In this document: one piece after another, positions 45,353 through 54,927 of the stretch
How the letters are laid out: each line of letters begins with the position of its first letter
Position numbering within the stretch: position 1 is the first letter of the stretch
Assembly (NCBI GenBank): GCA_022841325.1
Contig: JALHRS010000018.1
Coordinates: 1 to 64,000 of the forward strand
Reading direction: 5' to 3'
Source of the DNA: Lysobacterales bacterium
Lineage (GTDB): Bacteria > Pseudomonadota > Gammaproteobacteria > Xanthomonadales > SZUA-5
Length of the DNA: 64,000 nt
Notes under the pieces: generated by a model
Told to the model about the DNA's origin: nothing
Database searches by the model: none
The model's input: only the letters and a program-made list of their open reading frames with translations
Position numbers and translations under genes: made by a program

Positions 45353-46553
45353 CCTCCCCCCTGCTGCACTCCATCTTCGCCAGGGTCATGATGTGGACCT
45401 CATCCGGGCCGTCGGCGATGCGCAGGGAACGGGCGCCGGCGTAGGCGTGGCTGAGGAAGCTGTCCTCGCACAGACCGGCGCCGCCGTGGATCTGAATGGC
45501 CCGGTCGATGACCTGACAGGCCATGCGCGGCACCACGATCTTGATCATGGACACCCGGTCGCGGGCGCCGCGGGTGCCCTGCTTGTCCAGAGCCTGCGCG
45601 GTGGACAGCGTCAGCAGCCTGGCCTGCTCGATCTCGCAGCGACTGAGCGCGATGGCCTCCTGGGCCATGCCGTGGCGGGCGATGGGCTGGCCGAAGACGA
45701 TGCGCGACTTGGCCCGTGCGACCATGGCTTCGATGGCGCGTTCGGCCAGGCCGATCAGGCGCATGCAATGGTGCACGCGGCCGGGACCGAGGCGGCTCTG
45801 GGCAATCTCGAAGCCCTTGCCCTCGCCGTAGATCAGATTGCCCAGCGGCACCCGCGCGTCCTCGAAGGCGACTTCGGCGTGACCATTGGGGGCATCGTCG
45901 AAGCCGAACAGCTGCAGCGGTCGCAGGATGCGCACGCCGGGGGCATCGCGCGGCACGATCACCATCGACTGGCGCGCATGCGGCTTGGCCTCCGGGTCGG
46001 TCTGGCCCATGACGATGAAGAACTTGCAGCGCGGGTCCATGGCGCCGGAGGTCCACCACTTGCGTCCGCTGATGCGGTAGTGATCGCCGTCGCGCAGGAT
46101 GCGGCAGCGGATATTGGTGGCGTCCGAGGAGGCGACATCGGGCTCGGTCATGGCGTAGCCCGAGCGGATGTCGCCGGCCAGCAGCGGTTCCAGCCATTGC
46201 CGCTTCTGGAATTCGTTGCCGTACAGATGCAGCACTTCCATGTTGCCGGTATCGGGCGCCGAGCAGTTGAAGACCTCCGGGGCGATCAGCGAACGGCCCA
46301 TGATCTCGGCCATGGGCGCGTAATCGAGATTGCTCAGGCCGGCGCCGTTGCGGCTGTCGGGCAGGAACAGATTCCACAGTCCGGCGGACCTGGCCTTGCG
46401 CTTCATCTCCTCCATGACCGGCGGGATTTCCCAGCGCTGTCCGGGCTGGGCGATGGCGGCCAGATAGTCGCGCTCGCCCGGCTCCACCACCTCATGCATG
46501 AAGCCCAGCAGACGTTCGCGTATTTCCCTGGCGCGGGCGGACAATTCGTACAT
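45348..46553 (-). CDS. Acyl-CoA dehydrogenase family protein
   Basis: YAMTEPDVASSDATNIRCRILRDGDHYRISGRKWWTSGA; HGGAGLCEDSFLSHAYAGARSLRIADGPDEVH. Confidence 0.95.
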   Translation of the reverse strand: MYELSARAREIRERLLGFMHEVVEPGERDYLAAIAQPGQRWEIPPVMEEMKRKARSAGLWNLFLPDSRNGAGLSNLDYAPMAEIMGRSLIAPEVFNCSAPDTGNMEVLHLYGNEFQKRQWLEPLLAGDIRSGYAMTEPDVASSDATNIRCRILRDGDHYRISGRKWWTSGAMDPRCKFFIVMGQTDPEAKPHARQSMVIVPRDAPGVRILRPLQLFGFDDAPNGHAEVAFEDARVPLGNLIYGEGKGFEIAQSRLGPGRVHHCMRLIGLAERAIEAMVARAKSRIVFGQPIARHGMAQEAIALSRCEIEQARLLTLSTAQALDKQGTRGARDRVSMIKIVVPRMACQVIDRAIQIHGGAGLCEDSFLSHAYAGARSLRIADGPDEVHIMTLAKMECSRGEG

Positions 46554-46722
46554 GCGAGCCTCCTCGATCAACGTCTGGAGGTGAGCCTAAGCGTTTGCGC
46601 CCCGTGCTTGCGAGGATCAGGCCACCGGATTCTTGCAGCGTTCAGCCAATCACTACGTCCGCGCGGCATCGCTGCACGACACAAGCGGCTATTCTTGGTC
46701 GGCAATCGCAGGGGAGCGACAC

Positions 46723-48378
46723 ATGGCGCAGACAACGGCGCGCGAACGACTGGAGCGGTTTGCGCTGGAATTGCGCAGCGGCGATATCGATCGAGCGCTG
46801 GACCTGATCGACGCGCTGATCGAGGAATATCCGGAGCAGGCGCCGCTGCACTGGCATCGCGCACGCACGCTGCGCGCGCTCGGACGCCCGGCCGAAACCC
46901 TGCTCGAAATCGAACGGGTGCTGGCGCTGAAGCCCGATTACGCCCAGGCCTGGCTGCTGCGCGCCGAACTGGCGCTGGAGGGGGAAGGCAGCAGCGATCC
47001 GCAAGCCGATGTGCGCAGGGCCATCGAGCTCGATCCGAAGCTGGCGCGGGCACATCTGGTGCTGGCACGACTGCTGGATGGCAGCGAGCAGCGCCAAGCC
47101 GCGGCGGCGGCGCTGGATCGCGCGCTGGAGCTCGATCCGCGCCTGTCCGAGGCCTATGTCGAACGCGCTCGCATGCATCGGCTGGGCGCCATGCTCGGTT
47201 TTGGCGACGAGGTGCCGGATGGACCCGATGTGATCCGGACAGTCTCCGGGCAGCGCTGGTCGCGTCAGGGCCTGGAGCAGACCCGGGTCGATCTGGAACA
47301 GGCGCTGGCGCTGAAGAACCACCCGCAGGTGCGACTGCAACTGGCCAGTGTGCTGCATTACCTCGGTGCCTACGACGCCGCCCTGGCCGCCTTTGACGCG
47401 GTGCTGGCGGTGACTCCCTCCGATGATCCGGAACGCGCGACCATCGTCGACATGCGCGCCTGCTCGCTGGACGGCGGTCGCGGCGAACGCGAACAGATGG
47501 CAAGACTGCTGGAGCAGGGCCTGCTCGAGATCAGCGCCCGGGAAAAGGCGACGCTGGGCCACGACATGGCGGCGTCGATGATTCGCAGCGCCGCCGCCGG
47601 CGTGCGTGGCGGTCTGAGCCTGGATCAGTCGATGACCCAGTTTGTCTCGGAAGACCCGGTCGATGTGCTCGCCATCGACGTGGCCTACAAGATCCACGCC
47701 CTGGCCCACGAGGCCGAGCCCTGTTACGTCACCACCTCCATCGAGCGCTATCCGCGATTCATGCGCGAGCACGCCGAACGGGTGACCCGGATCCTGGGCG
47801 CCCAGGGCTTCAGGGTGATTGGCGACTACGAACCCGAACATCTGGCCGAGCAGCTTGCTGGCCCGACACTGGTGCGCATCTACGCCGCCGCCGATGGCGT
47901 CACCTGCGCCGCCAGCTACAGCATCGAGCCCAAATGGCCGGGTTGGCTGGCCTGGGCCTGGCTCAAACTCCGCGGCCAGTGGCAGCGCCCGGCGGTGGTC
48001 GAACTGGAAACGGCCTTCGACGATGGCGGCTTCCTGATCACCAACAATGCCGGCAGCGGCAGCCCATTCGGCTATCGCGGCAAGGTTGACCTCAGCGCGC
48101 TGGCGGCCGAGCTCACACCGGCCATGCTGCATTCGCGCCATCGCGAACGGATCGAGCGCTATCGCCGGGAGCACCCCCATGCCACCGCGCTGCGGCTGGA
48201 CAGCGAAGACAAGATCATGGCCATGCAGCAGCGCATCACCGAGGCCAAATGCCAGTTTCGGCAGTCCATCGGCCTGGTCGAGGAAAACGAGCTGCGCCTG
48301 CTGCTCGGCGCCCACTACGAGCGGCTGGCCCCACGGGTGCGCGAGAAGCTCAGGCAGATGGCCGCAGCGGCGGGCTGA
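46723..48378 (+). CDS. Tetratricopeptide-repeat protein with uncharacterised C-terminal half
   Basis: TPR units (EEYPEQAPLHWHRARTLRALGRPAETLLEIERVLALKPDYAQAW...); start ATG 46723. Confidence 0.87.
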   Translation: MAQTTARERLERFALELRSGDIDRALDLIDALIEEYPEQAPLHWHRARTLRALGRPAETLLEIERVLALKPDYAQAWLLRAELALEGEGSSDPQADVRRAIELDPKLARAHLVLARLLDGSEQRQAAAAALDRALELDPRLSEAYVERARMHRLGAMLGFGDEVPDGPDVIRTVSGQRWSRQGLEQTRVDLEQALALKNHPQVRLQLASVLHYLGAYDAALAAFDAVLAVTPSDDPERATIVDMRACSLDGGRGEREQMARLLEQGLLEISAREKATLGHDMAASMIRSAAAGVRGGLSLDQSMTQFVSEDPVDVLAIDVAYKIHALAHEAEPCYVTTSIERYPRFMREHAERVTRILGAQGFRVIGDYEPEHLAEQLAGPTLVRIYAAADGVTCAASYSIEPKWPGWLAWAWLKLRGQWQRPAVVELETAFDDGGFLITNNAGSGSPFGYRGKVDLSALAAELTPAMLHSRHRERIERYRREHPHATALRLDSEDKIMAMQQRITEAKCQFRQSIGLVEENELRLLLGAHYERLAPRVREKLRQMAAAAG

Positions 48379-48454
48379 GCTGGCAGCCTGGAGCGCCCTC
48401 GCAGCGCGACCGGCGACGTGACGATCCTGTCCTGAGGCAGGTCGCGGCCAGAAG

Positions 48455-48825
48455 CCGGACGCAGAGAACGCAGAGGAAAAGCAGAGAGAACGCGAAGAAG
48501 CGCGTCTGGATCTTCGAGATGTCGAAAAAAGATCGTCATTGCGAGCCATCTGTGTCGGCCCGACGCTGCCGACGGGCCATGAACCCGCCGTCGTCATTGC
48601 GACCCCGGACTTGATCCGGGGGAAGCAATCCAGGGACGCGCGGCGATACCCTGGATTGCTTCGTCGCTGCGCTCCTCGCAATGACGCATCAACAGCTGAC
48701 GATATGGGTTCATGCAGAGCCACACCGGGCTACGCGCCTTGGAGGGCGCCGCGCCGCGGCGCCGCTTTGGCAAACACGAGCTCAAGAGCGGCCGCGCAGG
48801 CGCGCGGCCCTCCTCAGAGCCGCCG
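48455..48825. repeat. Composite intergenic island: family C, family B, family A
   Basis: acgcagagaacgcagaggaaaagcagagagaacgcg; cattgcgaccccggacttgatccggggg; ggagggcgccgcgccgcggcgccgctttgg...gagcggccgcgcaggcgcgcggccctcctc. Confidence 0.85.
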
Positions 48826-48853
48826 CGCCCAGCCGTAGCGCGGCTTCGGCGCG

Positions 48854-49552
48854 CTATTCCACCAGGCCCAGCGCTTCCAGTGTCAGCGCGCCGACCTCGC
48901 CGTCGGCCACCAACCCGTAGGCAGCCTGGAACAGGCTGACGGCATGCTCGGTCTGCGGGCCGTAGATACCGTCGATCGGGCCCACCGGGAATTGCCGATC
49001 GGTCAGCGCCTGCTGCACGCGCTTGACCGTGGGGCCGCGCGTCAGCGGCCGGGTGACCGTGATCACCGGCTCCGGCGGGCGATAGGCCGGGGTCAGCTCG
49101 GTGCGGAAATACTCGATACCCGGCACCAGCACGCCGCAATCCCAGCGCCGGCCGGCGGCGGTATGGCGAATGACGCCACGGGTACTGCTGTGGGCCTCGA
49201 TGGTGCCGCCGGTGCCGTCCGAGAACGCGATATGCCCGATCTTCCCGGCCTGCGGCGCGCGCAGCAGCACGGCGCCAGGAATGGTCATGGCTTCGGCCAC
49301 GGCGATGGTGGCGTGGTCGCGCTGCGCCTGAGCGGACCAATAGCCGGTATAGGCGTCGGCCAGCATCGGATCCTCGGGCTTGACGCCATAGAGCAGGCCA
49401 CTGGCGCGGTAAACGCACCAGGACACGAACTCGGCACAATCCCAGGGGCCCTTCCAGGTCGGGTCCAGCATCGGCGCGCGGGCGCCGAGGCGGTAAGGTT
49501 CACCCAGATGGGCGGCGGCAATATCCAGGATCTGTTCTGCGGATTGATTCAT
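48854..49552 (-). CDS. NlpC/P60-like hydrolase with C-terminal peptidoglycan-binding domain
   Basis: WDCAEFVSWCVYRASG (Cys), GKIGHIAFSDG (His); VKRVQQALTDRQFPVGPIDGIYGPQTEHAVSLFQAAYGLVADGEVG. Confidence 0.85.
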   Translation of the reverse strand: MNQSAEQILDIAAAHLGEPYRLGARAPMLDPTWKGPWDCAEFVSWCVYRASGLLYGVKPEDPMLADAYTGYWSAQAQRDHATIAVAEAMTIPGAVLLRAPQAGKIGHIAFSDGTGGTIEAHSSTRGVIRHTAAGRRWDCGVLVPGIEYFRTELTPAYRPPEPVITVTRPLTRGPTVKRVQQALTDRQFPVGPIDGIYGPQTEHAVSLFQAAYGLVADGEVGALTLEALGLVE

Positions 49553-49719
49553 GACTAACTCCGTGAAAATCTCTTCCATGGAGTAGCTATCGCGTAACTT
49601 GTCTCAGCATCGATCACCGAATCAGGTAAACGAGTGTCACGGCGATGCTGACGTGCACATTCACCCGGATTTGCGGTACCTCTGTCCAGCGCCGGGATTG
49701 CGCCTGCCCGGCACGCCGA

Positions 49720-51888
49720 TCATCCGGCCAGCAGCGAGATATCCGCGGTCTTCAGGAACAGCGTGCTCAATCGCTCCAGCAGGGCCAGTCGATTGTTGCG
49801 CACGACGGCCTCGTCGGCCATCACCATCACCCCGTCGAAGAAGCCATCGACCGGCGCCTGCAGATCGGCCAGTCGGCTCAGGCCTTCGACATACTCGCCG
49901 GCCTCGAAGCGTGCGCCGGTGTCGCTCTCGGCAGAGCGGATCGCGCTGTACAGCGCCCGCTCGGCATCATGATGCAGCCGGCTCTCGTCGACCCCGCCCA
50001 GCGCCGCGATGTCGATACCGCTCTCGCCGGCCTTGCGCAGGATGTTGCGGATGCGCTTGTTGGCGGCGGCCAGGCTCTGGCAGGCCGGCAGCTGCTTGAA
50101 GGCCAGCACCGCTTTCAGGCGCTGATCGAAATCGACCAGATCATGCGGTCTCCGCGCGGCCACGGCTTCGAACACATCGGCGGTGATGCCGGCCTCGCTG
50201 TAATAGGCGCGGGTGCGCTCCAGGATGAACTCGTACAGTTCGTTGACCGCCGGTGCCGTCAGCTGATCGGCCAGCTTGCCGAGCAGGGTGTCGTCGTCGA
50301 AGACATTGTTGGCGACCTTGGCCAGATAGTCCTTGAGACTCTGCGCCGGAATGCCGAGTACCGCCCTCTCCAGAATCTGCGGCAGATCCAGGCGGATATG
50401 GCCTTCGATCAGCGTGCGCGCCAGTCCCAGTGCGGCGCGGCGCAGCGCGAAAGGATCCTTGTTGCCGGTGGGCTTGAGGCCAACGGCGAAGATGCCGGCC
50501 AGGGTATCCAGCCGCTCGGCAATCGCCAGCACCCGGCCCAGCGGGCTGGCGGCGATAGGCACGCCGGACTGGCGTGGCGCGTAGATCTCATCGAGCGCCA
50601 CCGCCACGGCCTCGGGCTGACCCTGGGCCAGCGCGTAGTGGCGGCCCATCAGACCCTGCAGTTCGGGAAACTCGCCCACCATGCGCGTCTGCAGATCGGC
50701 CTTGGACAGCCGCGCCGCCGCCTCGGCCAGACCCGGATCCACGCCCACGGCCGGAGCCACGGCGCGAGCCAGGGCGATCACCCGCTCGGTCTTGTCGTAC
50801 AGGCTGCCCAGCTTCTGCTGGTAGGTGACCGTCTTCAGCGCTTCAACGTGCTCGGCCAGCGGCTGCTTCAGATCCTGATCGAAGAAGAAGGCCGCATCGG
50901 CCAGGCGCGGGCGCACCACCCGCTCGTAACCCTTGCGGATTTCATTCGGATCGCGACTCTCGATATTGGCGACCCCGACAAAACTGGGCATCAGCTTGCC
51001 GGCACCATCGAGCACCGGGAAGAAGCGCTGGTGGGTTTCGATGGTGGTCACGATCACCGCCTCGGGCAGGCGCATGTACTCGGCCGGGATCGAGCAGGCG
51101 ATGGCGCAGGGCCATTCGGTCAGATTGCTCACCTCGTCGATCAGATCTTTGGGCAGGCGCGCTTGCCCGCCCAGAGTCTGCGCCGCGGCGCTCACCTGCG
51201 CGCGCACGCGTTCGCGCCGGGCCTGCGGATCGACCTGCACATGGGCGGCGGCGAGCGTGGCCGCGTAGTCGGCCGGGCGGGCAATCGACACCTCGTCGGC
51301 ATGGTGAAAGCGATGCCCGCGGGTGCGCCGGCCACTGCTGACGCCATAGACCTGCGTATTCAGCACCATCTCGCCGAGCAGCACGATCAGCCCGTGCACC
51401 GGCCGCAGAAAGGCGAATTCGTTGCTGCCCCAGCGCATCGGCTTGCCCAGCGGCAGGGCCTCGATGGCCTCGGTCACCATGGCCGGCAACACGTCGGCGC
51501 TGAGCGCGCCAGGCCTGGTGCTGCGATGGACAAACCAGGCACCCTTGTCGGTTTCCAGCTTTTCCAAGGCCTCGACCGGCACCCCGCAGGAGGCGGCAAA
51601 GCCGATCAGCGCCTTGCTCGGCGTGCCATCGGCCGCAGTCGCGGCTGCCAGCGCCGGACCGCGACGTTCGGAGGTCTGCTCGGGCTGGGCCAGGGCGACA
51701 GCCGGAATCAGCACGGCTATCCGCCGCGGCGTCCACAGCGCCTGCGCCTGATCCGCCGGATGCTCGATGCCAGCCTTGGCGAGGCGCTCGCTCAAGCCAG
51801 TGCGCAGGCCCTGGGCCAGATCAGCAACAGCCTTGGCCGGAAGCTCTTCGCAGAGCAGTTCAACGAGCAGATCAGCAGTGGTGGTCAT
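49720..51888 (-). CDS. glyS: Glycine--tRNA ligase beta subunit
   Basis: TADLLVELLCEELPAKAV; RRTRGHRFHH; ALDEIYAPRQSGVPIAASPLGRVLAIAERLDTLAGIFAVGLKPTGNKDPFALRRAALG. Confidence 0.96.
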   Translation of the reverse strand: MTTTADLLVELLCEELPAKAVADLAQGLRTGLSERLAKAGIEHPADQAQALWTPRRIAVLIPAVALAQPEQTSERRGPALAAATAADGTPSKALIGFAASCGVPVEALEKLETDKGAWFVHRSTRPGALSADVLPAMVTEAIEALPLGKPMRWGSNEFAFLRPVHGLIVLLGEMVLNTQVYGVSSGRRTRGHRFHHADEVSIARPADYAATLAAAHVQVDPQARRERVRAQVSAAAQTLGGQARLPKDLIDEVSNLTEWPCAIACSIPAEYMRLPEAVIVTTIETHQRFFPVLDGAGKLMPSFVGVANIESRDPNEIRKGYERVVRPRLADAAFFFDQDLKQPLAEHVEALKTVTYQQKLGSLYDKTERVIALARAVAPAVGVDPGLAEAAARLSKADLQTRMVGEFPELQGLMGRHYALAQGQPEAVAVALDEIYAPRQSGVPIAASPLGRVLAIAERLDTLAGIFAVGLKPTGNKDPFALRRAALGLARTLIEGHIRLDLPQILERAVLGIPAQSLKDYLAKVANNVFDDDTLLGKLADQLTAPAVNELYEFILERTRAYYSEAGITADVFEAVAARRPHDLVDFDQRLKAVLAFKQLPACQSLAAANKRIRNILRKAGESGIDIAALGGVDESRLHHDAERALYSAIRSAESDTGARFEAGEYVEGLSRLADLQAPVDGFFDGVMVMADEAVVRNNRLALLERLSTLFLKTADISLLAG

Positions 51889-52322
51889 CAGAGTTCCGAA
51901 ACAGCAGAAAGAAAAGGGTTGCGGGCGCGTACTCCGAAGTACTCCTGCCCGTGGTTCAGATCTTCGGTGAGAATCTCGGCGCAGCGACCGCGCTCGGCGG
52001 CGGCAACGATCAATCCGTCCCAGAGCGAGATCTGGTAGCGCTCGCGCGCGTCCAGCGCGCGCAGCGTCAAGGCTTCATCCATCGGAATCAGCGGGCTGCG
52101 CAGGTATACCCCCAAGGCTTCGCGGACTTCATCCAGCGCGTATCCAAAGCGGGGCTTCAGCAAGGTCGCGGCAAATTCATTCAACACCTGTACCGACAGC
52201 ACCAGGCGCTCCTGCTCGAGCAGACCCGCGATGGCATCAAAGGCCAGCGCCTGCTTGTGCGGCAGCTGCCAGTCGTTGGCATAGACCAGCACATTAGTAT
52301 CGACGAAGCACGTTGCGGTCAT
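51888..52322 (-). CDS. PIN-domain toxin (VapC-like)
   Basis: FVDTNVLVYANDWQLPHK; VLNEFAATLL; ISLWDGLIVAAAERGRCAEILTEDLNHGQ. Confidence 0.9.
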   Translation of the reverse strand: MTATCFVDTNVLVYANDWQLPHKQALAFDAIAGLLEQERLVLSVQVLNEFAATLLKPRFGYALDEVREALGVYLRSPLIPMDEALTLRALDARERYQISLWDGLIVAAAERGRCAEILTEDLNHGQEYFGVRARNPFLSAVSEL

Positions 52323-52545
52323 AGAGTTCCTCGCGATTGAACTTCACGCCGCCGGCATCGCGCGCCAGTTTCCGGGTCACGCGGCGGAATTCCTCAGCCC
52401 GCTGTTTGGCGACGGATTCATCGGAGGCCACCAGCTGCTCCAGGAACCCGCGCAACAGCTGGGTCACCGTGGTGTCGCGATCAACGGCGACCTTGCGTGC
52501 CTTGCGCAGCAGTTCATCGTCTACCGAAAAGGTCACATTCGTCAT
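52294..52545 (-). CDS. Ribbon-helix-helix type antitoxin
   Basis: TNVTFSVDDELLRKARKVAVDRDTTVTQLLRGFLEQLV; 29-nt overlap with PIN gene. Confidence 0.88.
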   Translation of the reverse strand: MTNVTFSVDDELLRKARKVAVDRDTTVTQLLRGFLEQLVASDESVAKQRAEEFRRVTRKLARDAGGVKFNREELYDRNVLRRY

Positions 52546-52557
52546 TTCATGGCCCTC

Positions 52558-52600
52558 AATAAGGCTTAACCATAATAAGGGTTCGATCTCCGGCCATCAA
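52558..52600 (-). promoter_or_regulatory. Predicted sigma70-type promoter and candidate operator for antitoxin-toxin-glyS
   Basis: Minus strand TTGATG (52600-52595) - 17 nt - TATTAT (52577-52572); direct repeats CCTTATT at 52580-52574 and 52564-52558. Confidence 0.6.
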
Positions 52601-52709
52601 CATCTGGCGCCTTGGCCTGCTCTGCCCGTGCACGCGCCGACAGGTCTGGACGCTGGTGTCTCAACCCAAACACCAGCCTGCGGACCCGCAGGCGCGCGGC
52701 ACCAAGGCC

Positions 52710-53606
52710 TCAGGCCGCCTGCTTCACGCCCGGAAAACCCAGCTTCTCGCGCTGGGCGTAATAAGCCTCGGCCACCGCCTTGGCGATGGTGCGCACACGC
52801 AGGATGTAGCGCTGGCGCTCGGTCACGCTGATGGCGCGACGGGCGTCGAGCAGATTGAAGCTGTGGCTGGCCTTGCAGACCTGATCGTAGGCCGGCAGCG
52901 GCAGACCGCGTTCGACCAGCGCCCTGGCCTCGGCTTCGTGGGCATCGAAGGCGTGGAACAACTCGGCCACATTGGCAGCTTCGAAGTTGTAGGCGCTCTG
53001 TTCGATCTCGTTCTGCAGGAACACATCGCCATAGCTGACCACGCCCTGCGGACCCGTCGTCCAGACCAGATCGTAGACGTTCTCGACGTTCTGCAGATAC
53101 ATCGCCAGGCGTTCCAGACCGTAGGTGATCTCACCCGAGACCGGCTTGCACTCGATGCCGCCGGCCTGCTGGAAATAGGTGAACTGGGTGACTTCCATGC
53201 CGTTCAACCAGACTTCCCAACCCAGACCCCAGGCGCCCAGCGTCGGCGACTCCCAGTTGTCCTCGACCAGGCGCAGATCGTGCACCAGCGGATCGATACC
53301 CAGCGCCACCAGCGAACCGAAATAGAGTTCCAGGATGTTCTTCGGCGAGGGCTTCAGAATCACCTGATACTGGTAGTAATGCTGCAGGCGGTTGGGGTTC
53401 TCGCCGTAACGACCGTCGGTCGGACGGCGCGAGGGCTGGACATAGGCCGCGTTCCAGGGCTCCGGCCCCAGGCTGCGCAGAAAGGTCGCCGGATGAAAGG
53501 TGCCGGCGCCGACTTCGGTGTCCAGCGGCTGGATCAGCACGCAGCCCTGATTGGCCCAATAGGCGTTCAGTCGGGTGATGATGTCCTGAAAGGTCGGGGC
53601 AGACAT
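52710..53606 (-). CDS. glyQ: Glycine--tRNA ligase alpha subunit
   Basis: [79 protein letters not shown]. Confidence 0.97.
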   Translation of the reverse strand: MSAPTFQDIITRLNAYWANQGCVLIQPLDTEVGAGTFHPATFLRSLGPEPWNAAYVQPSRRPTDGRYGENPNRLQHYYQYQVILKPSPKNILELYFGSLVALGIDPLVHDLRLVEDNWESPTLGAWGLGWEVWLNGMEVTQFTYFQQAGGIECKPVSGEITYGLERLAMYLQNVENVYDLVWTTGPQGVVSYGDVFLQNEIEQSAYNFEAANVAELFHAFDAHEAEARALVERGLPLPAYDQVCKASHSFNLLDARRAISVTERQRYILRVRTIAKAVAEAYYAQREKLGFPGVKQAA

Positions 53607-53718
53607 ACGCAGGCGTCAGCGGGAGAAAGGAGGCCGGCGAGTATACGGGAGCTGGGGCGGGGCACGGGGAATGGGGCAGGGGAAACGGGGCACGGGGCAC
53701 GGGATAGGCTGCGGGCGC

Positions 53719-54012
53719 TGTAGGTCCAGACTGGTCTGGACGCTCCTGCTCAGGCGCCCCTGAAACGCCCGGAGCAGTCCGGACCTACCAGAGCCCGGCG
53801 TCATTGCGACCCCGGACTTGATCCGGGGGAAGCAATCCAGGGGCGTGCGGCGATACCCTGGATTGCTTCGTCGCGGCGCTCCTCGCAATGACGCATCAAG
53901 AACTTGCGACATGTGTTGAGAGCGGAGCGGCTCAGAGGAGGGCCGCGCGCCGGCGCGGCCGCTCTTGATCTCCAGACCCGGCAAGGCGGCGCCGCAGCGC
54001 GGCGCCCTCCAC
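53719..54012. repeat. Composite intergenic island: family D, family B, family A
   Basis: tgtaggtccagactggtctggacgc; cattgcgaccccggacttgatccggggg..ctcctcgcaatgacgc; gaggagggccgcgcgccggcgcggccgct...gcggcgccctcca. Confidence 0.85.
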
Positions 54013-54039
54013 AACGCGTGTACCGGCGATCGGTATTCC

Positions 54040-54768
54040 TCAGGGCGTCAGTTCGCGGGCAGAGCCCGCTTCCACAGGAAGCGGGGTGCTCGGTCGTCGA
54101 GCCGCTTTCTGCCCGCCGTAGCGCCGATCCAGATAGACCGCGGCTACGCCAGCTACCAGCAAGGGCGCAAACCACGGCAGCAACATCAGCGAGGGAATGC
54201 CGAAGCTGGCCAGAAATCCGTTCATGCCGATGCCGAGAAAGGCGATATGGGTCGCCACGCCGTTGCCGAGCATGGCGCCATAGTGCTCTCGCAACCACCA
54301 TTTGCCATCACCGGCCGGCTTGCGGGCTGATCGCAGCATGCCGAAGCCCACCAGTACGCCGACCCACGAAAACCCGCTCAACAGGCCGCTGCCCAGCCGC
54401 AGGCCGATGGCAAACACGACCAGACCCGAGATCAGATTCAGCCAGCCGACTTGCCGGTAACGGCCATTGAAGAAGCTTGCGCGATCGCGTTTGAGCTGAA
54501 TCGCGCGCCACGACAACCACATGGAAGAGGCGGTGATGACCACCAGATAGGCCAGGAAGGTGCCGATGCCGAAGCGCCCCCGGGCCATGAACACCAGGGC
54601 CATCGGCAGGGCGGTGGCGACAATGCCGATCATGGCCAGCAGGTAGTACTTGCCGACGCGTTTGTGCAGCGGGCTGCCCTTGCGGGCGATGGCGGCGATC
54701 CAGAAGGTCAGCAGGGCGATGCTGCCGGCAGCGATGTGCGCAATCACCAGATATCGGTACATCTCCAT
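54040..54768 (-). CDS. Multi-pass membrane protein (DUF2306-like)
   Basis: MEMYRYLVIAHIAAGSIALLTFWIAAIARKGSPLHKRVGKYYLLAMIGIVATALPMAL; several TMs. Confidence 0.72.
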   Translation of the reverse strand: MEMYRYLVIAHIAAGSIALLTFWIAAIARKGSPLHKRVGKYYLLAMIGIVATALPMALVFMARGRFGIGTFLAYLVVITASSMWLSWRAIQLKRDRASFFNGRYRQVGWLNLISGLVVFAIGLRLGSGLLSGFSWVGVLVGFGMLRSARKPAGDGKWWLREHYGAMLGNGVATHIAFLGIGMNGFLASFGIPSLMLLPWFAPLLVAGVAAVYLDRRYGGQKAARRPSTPLPVEAGSARELTP

Positions 54769-54927
54769 GTTGGTTGGCTCCTGCTCAGCGCGGTTGGGTG
54801 ACGAGTCCAGCATCCGCGTCGGCGGCAAGCACCGGCAGGTGCCCGCCGTCACCTGTCAGGGGTGAGGAAAGTCACCACTTGCTGCAGCGAGCGTCGGCAC
54901 CGGGGCGCGCCGGGCTAGACTGGCAGC

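Noticed and set aside
46642-48723. 693-aa minus-strand ORF
   Set aside because: Antisense to the TPR gene and running into repeats (SRRSNPGYR...).
49645-52038. 797-aa plus-strand ORF
   Set aside because: Antisense to glyS; no domain signature.
53616-54014. Small ORFs with RHCEERSDEAIQ / RGGPRA / NAENAE peptides (also 6221, 34539, 41163, 48539, 48594, 56733, 56815)
   Set aside because: Translations of family A/B/C intergenic repeats, not genes.
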